From: an uncultured Ruminococcus sp.
Lineage (GTDB): Bacteria > Bacillota > Clostridia > Oscillospirales > Acutalibacteraceae
Length of the DNA: 48,677 bases
NCBI GenBank assembly: GCA_902779615.1
Contig: CACZCM010000001.1
Location: forward strand, 1 to 48,677
Direction: 5' to 3'
Shown: in pieces, positions 42,016 through 48,677 of the stretch
How positions within the stretch are numbered: position 1 is the first letter of the stretch
Layout of the letters: each line of letters starts with the position of its first letter
Program-made: the position numbers and the translations under genes
The notes under the pieces: generated by a model
Database searches by the model: none
Told to the model about the DNA's origin: nothing
Seen by the model: the letters and a program-made list of their open reading frames with translations, nothing else

Positions 42016-43791
42016 TTAATCATTAATAGCGATCACGCTGCATTTTTTCTCGTACCCGTCAACGTCCAGCTGCCACACGCTGCCTTCTTCGTCCTCGCTG
42101 ATCTTCGCAAAACCGAAAGTTCCGTACAGCTCCTTGACCATTTTGTTCTTTGCAGTAGGATAGTAATAACCCATGATCGTTTTTATCCCCTGCTCTCTGC
42201 ACTTGTCTATCAGCGTGTCGAGCATCGCAAACTCCATCTCACGCTTTAACACACGGCAGCTCATGATCCACAGATCCATGTGAAGGACGTCGTTATCCTT
42301 CCTGCCGATCACAACCGAAACAACGCCGTTATCGCCAAATTTATCGATAAGCTTACCGTAAAGTCTGATATATCCGTCATCATTGAAAACAGCCTCCATC
42401 TCGGCAGCCGTATAACGCTTTGTCGTGACGTTGAACTGATTTGACTTGTTCGTAAGCTGGGTGATACGCTGAAGGTACATCGGCGTGAAGTCGCATATCT
42501 CCGCCTTCATATCAAGGCTCAGAAGATAATCCGTATAATTTCCGAACGCCGCCTGCTGCATTGCCCGCTGCGCATTCGCCTTATACATCTCGTTTCGCTT
42601 GAGATCATCGTCGCTGAATGTGGTAATATCAAAAAATCCGCTGCGGTCAAGCACCCGGATATACTCCTCGACGCTGTTGATCTCCGGCACGCTCACACCT
42701 GCGACCTGCGCAGAAACTATCGCCCGCTCTGCCGGATTGTCGTCCACAAAGACGATCGAGTCCGGGAGAATATTCAGCGCCGCCGCCGTTTCTATTATAT
42801 TGCGGTCCTTGTTCTCCCAGTTCGCCTTAATTACGGCAAAATCCTCGGGGCGCAAAACTCCCTCCGGGTGACGAAGACCCGCCAGCGCATTCTCCTCATC
42901 GTTTTTCGAGCAAACCGTCAGAAGTACGCCAAGTTCACGCTGCGCCTTGAGATACGTTTGAAATTCATAGTAGCTTTGCGCAACGCCGGTTTCCTGCCCG
43001 ATCTGAATATGCTCCACTCCGTCGTCGCCGACAACGCCGCCCCAAAGCGTATTGTCAAGATCGAGAGCGATCGCTTTTTTGTTTTTGCCAAAAACGGACT
43101 TTACGATATTTGCTGTATTAAACGCAAGCTCGGGAATCGCCTCAAAGCAAAGCGCATATTTGTACATATTCCAGTAGGAAGGATCCGACCAGCTTTTCAA
43201 TCCGTACTGCGCCGAAATATAGTTTATATCGTTAATATAAAAATTATCATGCGTATCTGCATAATCATAGAATTTCTCGTTCAGCCGAGAAATGAAACGC
43301 TCCCTGCCTCGATGATCGAAGCTGTCACGGTTGCCCATTATCCTATAAAGCGGCATCTCAAAATTGTTCTGAATGATCGGACACTTAAAGCGTTCGCTCA
43401 CCGACTGCCACATCTGCTCAAATCGCGCAAATTCAGTATCCAAAAGTACGTTCACGTCATCGCGGCTGTCTGAAACGGAAGGATACGCAGTAATATTGCG
43501 GTTTGTCGTGTGGATGAACACAATATCGGGCGCAAACGCCGACAATGTTTCGTCGGGGAACATTGCGTCCTGCCAGTACTGCGCATATTCCGACTGATAA
43601 AATGACGGCTCTATGCCGCAGTTCAGCAGGAACAGCTCCATAATGGATACGATATCATTGGTGGTAGACCCGCCGAGCACGGCGATCTTCTTTTTCACCC
43701 TGGCAGCGCCGTCCGCGAGCAGCGATTTTTTGAGCGATCTGCGTTTTTTCATTATATACGCAGAGTCAAACGGATATTCCAGTTCTTTCAT
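42016..43791 (-). CDS. FkbH-like HAD enzyme with C-terminal acetyltransferase-like domain
   Basis: A 591-residue protein of the FkbH (HAD-IIIC) family. FkbH enzymes take the three-carbon unit of 1,3-bisphosphoglycerate and load a glyceryl group onto a carrier protein. Residues about 35-215 form an SGNH-like N-terminal domain (KIAVLGGSTTNDIVSIMELF). The HAD core starts at KKAIALDLDNTLWGGVVGDD, with LLTVCSKNDEENAL and IVFVDDNPAERAIV as later motifs. The last 150 residues are GNAT-like (MDLWIMSCRVLKREMEFAML, IKTIMGYYYPTAKN). The ACP is encoded next on the same strand. AAAGG lies 8 bases before the ATG. Family call firm; glyceryl substrate inferred from characterised family members. Confidence 0.88.
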   Translation of the reverse strand: MKELEYPFDSAYIMKKRRSLKKSLLADGAARVKKKIAVLGGSTTNDIVSIMELFLLNCGIEPSFYQSEYAQYWQDAMFPDETLSAFAPDIVFIHTTNRNITAYPSVSDSRDDVNVLLDTEFARFEQMWQSVSERFKCPIIQNNFEMPLYRIMGNRDSFDHRGRERFISRLNEKFYDYADTHDNFYINDINYISAQYGLKSWSDPSYWNMYKYALCFEAIPELAFNTANIVKSVFGKNKKAIALDLDNTLWGGVVGDDGVEHIQIGQETGVAQSYYEFQTYLKAQRELGVLLTVCSKNDEENALAGLRHPEGVLRPEDFAVIKANWENKDRNIIETAAALNILPDSIVFVDDNPAERAIVSAQVAGVSVPEINSVEEYIRVLDRSGFFDITTFSDDDLKRNEMYKANAQRAMQQAAFGNYTDYLLSLDMKAEICDFTPMYLQRITQLTNKSNQFNVTTKRYTAAEMEAVFNDDGYIRLYGKLIDKFGDNGVVSVVIGRKDNDVLHMDLWIMSCRVLKREMEFAMLDTLIDKCREQGIKTIMGYYYPTAKNKMVKELYGTFGFAKISEDEEGSVWQLDVDGYEKKCSVIAIND

Positions 43792-43889
43792 TATATATAC
43801 CTTTCTTTCGATTAATTGCAGGCGTACCTTATTTTTTCAGCGTCTGCTCCGATCATCAAGAGATAATACCGATGCGGAGAACTATTTCA

Positions 43890-45680
43890 TCAGCCTTCAT
43901 CATATTCTCCGTCATCGTCCGGCGAGTCGTAGTTCTCCTCGTATTCGCCGTAAGCTTCATTCTCTCCGGTATCCTCGCGCTGTTCCTCCGCAAACCCAAG
44001 CTCCTGATCTTCGCTGCGGTCTCTTTCCTCATTCGACTGAGTATCATTCGGCTCATCGGCAGGCGTTTCGTTCTCGTTCTCGTCTTCGCTCGATGCAGAC
44101 CGATCTTCAACGCCGCCGGTAATCCCGCCTGTTCTCATCTCCTCAAGGTGATCCGCATTCGGACCGACTGCAGAGTAGGAACAGCACGTAAACAGCATAT
44201 CGGTGATATTCATCTCTCTTGCGAACTCAACTAAGTTGCGCTCGAAATATCTCATATCCACAACATACACTTCTTCAAAAGATCCGGTTAGGAACGGGAT
44301 AAGCGCGTCGCCGTAGCTGTCCTTGATAACAAGGCATCTTCTGCCGTTCTTAACGCCCGTTTTGACCTTAACGCTGTATGCGTCGCCGCTGATAAATGTC
44401 GAATAATATTCGCTGGAAATCTGTATATCGGCAAACATATCGCCTTCATATACAAAGTTGAATGCGTAGTCGTAATACTCCGTTGTATAATCCTGCTTTT
44501 TGGGAACATAGTATATGAAATCCTCGGGGTCGCTCAACAGATCGGCATTGTTTCCCGAGAAAGTATACAGCGTACCTACATAATCCGGTTTTGTAAGCTT
44601 TGTATACTGCGAAAGCTCCAGAAACGATACTCCCGCCGTTTCGGCGAACTCCTTCGCTGCGTAATACGCTCCGAGCGACATCCAGTGGTGATCGGTACGT
44701 GTATAGATAGTTTCCTGTTTATGGGAAAGCAAAGCCGGGCACACATTGATCCCAACAGCGCCGTTGAGCATATCGTTGATTTCCTTGATATCGTCTTCCT
44801 GGCTTGCGTTATAGTCAGCAAAATTCTCGGGCGTATAATATTCGCTGGCAGTAGGCGCGACGAGCGAATAAACCCTAACACCTGGCAGGTCGGAAGCGTA
44901 ATTGTTGATAGCGGACGCATAGACCTCGCCCGAACCGCCGCCGTACATCGACATCGCCCTGTAGTGACCGTTCTGATATACAACTATAACACCGTTTGCA
45001 TAAACGCCTTCTGCGATCTCTTCGCCCTTGACCTGCTTTGTTTCGGAGTCGGTGTCCGTCTTCTTTTCCTTGGAGCTTTCGCTGGCAAGGCTGCTGGCGT
45101 ATGATGCGGACGATGTGTCGCTTTGTTTTTCCTGTTCCTTGACCTCGACGGGCTTATTTACGATCTCCATGGATCCCGTTACCTGTACATTATTGTACTT
45201 TATCCCGAATAGTCCGGTAAAACGGCTCGCCGCCTGCTTTAGCGAATCACGAAACGGCACGGTATCATCAAAATAATTTGCAACATCGGCAGTGTATTTG
45301 CCGCTCCAGTAATCCTCCCACGAAAACTCGGGCATATTTGCAAGAGTTCGCTTTTCGATATTCGACACTGTGGAGCGCGGAAGAAAAACGGCGCATATCA
45401 GAAGGATCAAATAAGCGGGTATTATTGCCGCAAGCGAGAAAAACCTGCTCCAGAAACGCTGATTGCTTTTCTGACGATAAATATTTTCGTTATCTCTCTC
45501 CAAGGGCGTATTGTTTTCACTTTTTATCTCGGATACCCGCCCCGGCTTCACTGCGTTGAATACAGCCGTTTTTTCGGTCTGCAGGACGCGCTCCTGCTCG
45601 GGAGTGAGCGGCGCCGCTTTACTTTTGTTTTTAGGCGAATACGCACGAGTATTGTCCGAATTGTTGATATTCGAATTCAT
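43890..45680 (-). CDS. DHHW-family (AlgJ-like) O-acylation accessory protein
   Basis: A 596-residue membrane-anchored extracellular protein. A cytoplasmic N-terminus of about 85 residues leads to one membrane helix (LAAIIPAYLILLICAVFLP), then the ANMPEFSWEDYWSGKYTAD region typical of the family, a Ser/Glu/Lys-rich insert, and the SGNH-like domain with the naming motif YTRTDHHWMSLGAYYAAKEF and a Ser nucleophile site near VIKDSYGDALIPFL. A long Asp/Glu-rich low-complexity tail of about 70 residues ends it. These proteins pair with MBOAT enzymes in O-acylation of exopolysaccharide or wall polymers, in the manner of AlgJ or DltD. GAGGG lies 5 bases before the ATG. Confidence 0.88.
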   Translation of the reverse strand: MNSNINNSDNTRAYSPKNKSKAAPLTPEQERVLQTEKTAVFNAVKPGRVSEIKSENNTPLERDNENIYRQKSNQRFWSRFFSLAAIIPAYLILLICAVFLPRSTVSNIEKRTLANMPEFSWEDYWSGKYTADVANYFDDTVPFRDSLKQAASRFTGLFGIKYNNVQVTGSMEIVNKPVEVKEQEKQSDTSSASYASSLASESSKEKKTDTDSETKQVKGEEIAEGVYANGVIVVYQNGHYRAMSMYGGGSGEVYASAINNYASDLPGVRVYSLVAPTASEYYTPENFADYNASQEDDIKEINDMLNGAVGINVCPALLSHKQETIYTRTDHHWMSLGAYYAAKEFAETAGVSFLELSQYTKLTKPDYVGTLYTFSGNNADLLSDPEDFIYYVPKKQDYTTEYYDYAFNFVYEGDMFADIQISSEYYSTFISGDAYSVKVKTGVKNGRRCLVIKDSYGDALIPFLTGSFEEVYVVDMRYFERNLVEFAREMNITDMLFTCCSYSAVGPNADHLEEMRTGGITGGVEDRSASSEDENENETPADEPNDTQSNEERDRSEDQELGFAEEQREDTGENEAYGEYEENYDSPDDDGEYDEG

Positions 45681-45768
45681 ATTTCCCTCGCTTTCATTAT
45701 ATATATAAGGCGGAAAGTTTTTACTTATTCAAAAGCCGTAACCAACTGCTAAATCTTCTCGTTGCACA

Positions 45769-47172
45769 TCAGAATCTGAAATAAAGGAACGGATTGCTCG
45801 TGGCGTCGACCAAAAGCAGCGAACTTATCGCAAGCAAAGCCACACAGTAAGCGACCTTGAGAGCCTGCCCGACCGTGATGGTTTTTACCGATCTGTCAAC
45901 GAGCTTGTTCACCCATGTGCTGACAGGCAGGCACGCCGCCGCTGCCGCTGCGATAAGGAAACAATTGTTGATAAGCGACGCCGATGAGATCGTATCTGTC
46001 AGAGCGTTGCCGTTTGCTCCTACCAGATTCTTAAAGAAATTGCCAAGCTGCGCAAAATCTTCAAAATAGAAAATCCCGAAGCCTACGATTATAATTATCT
46101 TACTGTATATATGAGTTATAACAGTAGGTATCGCTTTCATGCGTTTCTTGCCGATAAGCTGCTCGATAAATATAAACACGCCGAAGTACAGACCCCAGAT
46201 GATATAATTCCACGAAGCGCCGTGCCACATACCTGTACAGAACCACACTAAAAAGAGGTTGAATCGGGGGTGGATCTTTCCTTTGATAGGGATATACAGC
46301 ACGTAATCTCTGAAGAACGAACCCAGCGATATGTGCCATCTCTGCCAGAACTCGGCTATATTGCGGCAAATAAACGGGTAGCGGAAGTTCTCGTCAAAAT
46401 GGAAGCCGAAAATGCGTCCAAGACCTATCGCCATATCGGAGTAGCCGCTGAAATCGAAGTAAACATACATCGCATAGATTATAACGGTGTACCATGTAGC
46501 GAAAACCGACAGCCCCGAAATATCGCCGCCGAAGAAATTCTCTACAATAGTCCACAAGTTATTTGCAAGTATGACTTTTTTTGCAAGACCGATCATAAAG
46601 CGGCAGGAGCCTTCCGAAAGATCGGCAATTGTCGTTTTGCGTGTTTCGATCTCTTTCTCAACGACGCTGTAGCGGACGATAGGCCCGGCGATAAGCTGAG
46701 GAAAGAGCGACACAAAAAGCAAAAATTTAAAGTAATTCTTTTGTACCTTGACCTTGCCCCAATAGCAGTCTATAACATACGATAATATCTGAAAAGTATA
46801 GAAGCTGATGCCGATCGGGAGCGTGATATTCGGCACGGGAATATTGACGAAGGGTATCGCATTGAGATTTTCAACGATAAACCCAAGATATTTGAATATG
46901 ATAAGCATACCCAAGCTGAACGTCAGCGACCCGCCCAAAGCAAGCCTGCCTAATTTATCGTCGCGATGCTTATCGATCTGAAGCCCCAGCAGCCAATTGA
47001 CTATGGTACTGAGGATAAGCAAAAACACGACTGTCGGCTCGCCCCACGCATAAAAAACAAGCGAGAAAACGATCAGGACAGCATTCTTATACTTAATATT
47101 TTTATTCAAAAAATAAGATATCAAGCATAGCGGCAGGAAAATATACAGAAAAAACAGATCTGCAAAAACCAT
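45769..47172 (-). CDS. MBOAT-family membrane O-acyltransferase (AlgI/DltB-like)
   Basis: A 467-residue polytopic membrane enzyme, about ten helices. Family signs are VFYAWGEPTVVFLL, GISFYTFQILSYVIDCYWG, FVSLFPQLIAGPIVRY, FDFSGYSDMAIGLGRIFGF, FWQRWHISLGSFFRDYVLYI and the catalytic His in GMWHGASWNYIIWG. It moves acyl groups across the membrane to an extracellular polymer. AAGGAG precedes the ATG by about 7 bases. It is the first gene of the MBOAT-DHHW-FkbH-ACP operon. Confidence 0.95.
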   Translation of the reverse strand: MVFADLFFLYIFLPLCLISYFLNKNIKYKNAVLIVFSLVFYAWGEPTVVFLLILSTIVNWLLGLQIDKHRDDKLGRLALGGSLTFSLGMLIIFKYLGFIVENLNAIPFVNIPVPNITLPIGISFYTFQILSYVIDCYWGKVKVQKNYFKFLLFVSLFPQLIAGPIVRYSVVEKEIETRKTTIADLSEGSCRFMIGLAKKVILANNLWTIVENFFGGDISGLSVFATWYTVIIYAMYVYFDFSGYSDMAIGLGRIFGFHFDENFRYPFICRNIAEFWQRWHISLGSFFRDYVLYIPIKGKIHPRFNLFLVWFCTGMWHGASWNYIIWGLYFGVFIFIEQLIGKKRMKAIPTVITHIYSKIIIIVGFGIFYFEDFAQLGNFFKNLVGANGNALTDTISSASLINNCFLIAAAAAACLPVSTWVNKLVDRSVKTITVGQALKVAYCVALLAISSLLLVDATSNPFLYFRF

Positions 47173-47319
47173 TGTGTTCTCCTTCTTCTCTTAAGATGAT
47201 TCTTTTCTTCAAAACTAAAACTCCGAATATTTAAACGTGCGACGCAAAACAAGCTGAAGACTTATTTGCGCGTCTTTAAAGCAAGCTATTAAAAACGAGT
47301 TTATACTCACACACAATTT

Positions 47320-47348
47320 ATTATAATACAAGCTTTTCCAAAAAGCAA
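47320..47348 (-). promoter_or_regulatory. probable promoter of the MBOAT operon
   Basis: On the minus strand a perfect TATAAT has a weak TTGCTT 17 bases before it; the leader is about 145 bases. The -35 is poor, so an activator may be needed. Confidence 0.45.
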
Positions 47349-47562
47349 CAAATAATGAGTATCTCCCGCAACAAAATTCACGCCGTTAAGAATTGATCTT
47401 TTGTATTAGTTGGCATGCAGACCCTTTGTATCCGATTTACGCTCGTATTGTTTCTGCATCATTGTATCATTGCGTTATAGCAATATCAGATGTAATTTAA
47501 TTATATTATATGTATTGCTGCTATACTTTATCAGATTATGTTCAAACCGGTAATTATAAAAC

Positions 47563-47864
47563 ACTATCCACAACTTAAGAAAAAAATTAAGTTTTCGCTC
47601 AAGCCTTTTTCAAAAGGCTTGCGGGTTGCAAGGGCAGAGCCCTTGCCCGTCGGAGACATACTCCAAGCCCTTTTAAGGGTGAATTTCAAAAACAGTCCGG
47701 TGGACTGTTTTTGAAAGAGGGGCATTTTGGCAGAAAATGCCCCTAAATACTGTTGTGTACCAAATATTTCCTTTCGCTCCAATTTGGCAAAATCAAATTC
47801 GTAAGCAAAAGGGGATTAACATTTGAATTTAAAATACTTTGATTAATCCTTAAGTTGTGGACAG
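47563..47864. repeat. family C intergenic element
   Basis: About 300 bp bounded by ACTATCCACAACTTAAG (47563-47579) and CTTAAGTTGTGGACAGT (47848-47864), inverted repeats with one mismatch. These ends differ from family A, yet the inside shares modules with A copy 1: CCTTTTTCAAAAGGCTTGC and GAGGGGCATTTTGGCAGAAA. The sequence AATTATAAA stands near both outer sides (47552-47560 and 47867-47875) and may mark a target duplication, though not flush with the ends. A short open frame inside is not a convincing gene. The rest of the 753-base gap 47173-47925 holds the MBOAT promoter and AT-rich DNA. Confidence 0.65.
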
Positions 47865-47879
47865 TAAATTATAAATACT

Positions 47880-47906
47880 AAAAGCGGGGACCGATCAAGT
47901 CCCCGC
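47880..47906 (-). terminator. intrinsic terminator of the edge dockerin gene
   Basis: The stem GCGGGGAC/GTCCCCGC is followed by TTTTAG on the minus strand, 19 bases after the stop. Confidence 0.75.
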
Positions 47907-47925
47907 CGTTTATTTGCCGCGCATA

Positions 47926-48677
47926 TTATGCAGGCGTATAATCCTTCTTGAATTTAATGTTGCTGTCGCCATGTCCTCTGACCTGAATACCGTTTCGGTC
48001 GCTCGGACGCTCGCCGCAGTTCCATTTCTCATACGCCGGATCGGAAGCGGAATCTGCCGGTGTAAGATTCCACGAGGTTCTTACGAGAGATATGCTCTTC
48101 CACGAATTCGGAACGCTCGCAGAGCTGTACTTTGCGCTGTCATTGCTCGTGTCGGGCTTCTGTGTTTCGATCGCCTCGTTCGTGTCGTTATTTATGATCC
48201 ACATCTTGCTGCCGTCGTTGAACAGCCAGCCTGCGGAATTGATAACATACAGCACTGTTTCCCCTGTTGTTGATGTGTCGGCATATTCAAAGGTCTGACC
48301 GATAACCGCTGCGCTCGAAAGACCAACAGACGCTCTCAGGATCGAAAGCGCATCAGACGACTCGATAACGCCCGTGTTGTCAATATCTGCGATCTTCATA
48401 GTAAGCTCGCTGTCGTCTTTATCAAGACCTACCGAAATTCTCAGCGCCATGAGCGCATCGTTTGCGGTGATATTGGTATCCTTGTCAAGGTCGCCGTAAA
48501 TATAGGTCTTCTTCTCGGGCGACGGTGTAGGTGTAGGAGTCGGAGTTGGCGTAGGTGTTGGATCGGGTTCCTTCTCGCTCGGGTCAACAAGGGCATTCTT
48601 AGACGGGCTGTAACGGCTCTCCTTCAGCTCAATCTTCAGCTCGGGAGTTTCCCAGCCGATACCGTTATTGATGATAA
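47926..48677 (-). CDS. dockerin-containing protein, C-terminal part (cut by the window edge)
   Basis: The reading frame enters from the right edge, so the N-terminus is not seen. Visible in order: a stretch ending in WETPELKIELKESRYSPS, a Pro-Thr linker (PTPTPTPTPTPTPSP), a dockerin with two calcium-loop repeats (GDLDKDTNITANDALMALRI and DIDNTGVIESSDALSILRAS), then about 120 residues of a separate module rich in Trp and Asn (VINSAGWLFNDGSKMWIIN, WKSISLVRTSWNL, YEKWNCGERPSD). The dockerin is internal, not terminal as is usual. The last module could bind carbohydrate, but I do not recognise it. The internal Met at 48450 is not the start. Confidence 0.85.
   Translation of the reverse strand, partial: IINNGIGWETPELKIELKESRYSPSKNALVDPSEKEPDPTPTPTPTPTPTPSPEKKTYIYGDLDKDTNITANDALMALRISVGLDKDDSELTMKIADIDNTGVIESSDALSILRASVGLSSAAVIGQTFEYADTSTTGETVLYVINSAGWLFNDGSKMWIINNDTNEAIETQKPDTSNDSAKYSSASVPNSWKSISLVRTSWNLTPADSASDPAYEKWNCGERPSDRNGIQVRGHGDSNIKFKKDYTPA

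Noticed and set aside
47564..47782. 72-codon open frame inside element C
   Set aside because: It starts in one inner module and ends at the terminal repeat; no ribosome site, and the same modules elsewhere are not open in frame.

Overview
The window reads as chromosomal DNA of a Gram-positive gut or rumen clostridium of the Ruminococcus/Oscillospiraceae type. The reasons are strong AGGAGG-type ribosome sites, TTGACA/TATAAT promoters with 17-base spacers, glmU-prs-pth-mfd gene order, class C sortases, lipoproteins with lipoboxes, and proteins carrying cohesin and dockerin modules. The family is inferred, not proven. No tRNA, rRNA, CRISPR array, transposase or phage block was seen.

Layout. 0.1-6 kb: mscL with a zinc-ribbon tail, a CBS/CorC protein, and a folate/methionine operon (metF, a free-standing MetH reactivation protein, and a MetH lacking that domain). 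6.4-9.4 kb: a small secreted protein, an HD phosphohydrolase, and a secreted protein made of a putative carbohydrate-binding module, a cohesin and a dockerin. 9.6-12.1 kb: an operon of a DUF3737 protein, a PatB/MalY-type lyase and an FlK-like thioesterase. 12.6-14.9 kb: two class C sortases and a DUF378 protein. 15.3-15.8 kb: a small helix-turn-helix pair. 16.5-21.5 kb: a MacAB-like export operon with two different adaptors. 21.8-23.8 kb: a PrsA/SurA-like lipoprotein and a proline-rich membrane-anchored protein. 24-27.5 kb: ilvC, a dihydrouridine synthase, an unknown protein and an HAD phosphatase. 27.9-34.1 kb: mfd, pth, prs and a half-length glmU. 34.5-37 kb: a polar amino acid ABC importer. 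37.2-38.6 kb: a paralogue of the cohesin protein, ending in a membrane or sorting anchor instead of a dockerin. 38.8-39.8 kb: galE. 40.2-47.2 kb: a membrane protein of unknown function, then an acyl carrier protein, an FkbH-like enzyme, a DHHW protein and an MBOAT acyltransferase. 47.9 kb to the edge: the 3' part of another dockerin protein.

How the genes work together. The two cohesin proteins, the edge dockerin protein and the sortases suggest a cell-surface cohesin/dockerin assembly, possibly starch-directed. The MBOAT-DHHW-FkbH-ACP genes have the same division of labour as DltB, DltD, DltA and DltC. FkbH enzymes are known to load glyceryl units onto carrier proteins, so this may be a system that decorates a surface polymer with a three-carbon acyl group. 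The metF/metH genes form a complete folate-dependent methyl branch to methionine.

Intergenic DNA is rich in repeats. One family (A) is about 350-390 bp with terminal inverted repeats. A second (C) has different ends but shares inner modules with A. A third (B) is a chain of hairpins ending in CTCTGCGGTTATA, present in at least six copies plus fragments. Several copies run into the ends of genes and supply their last codons or stop.
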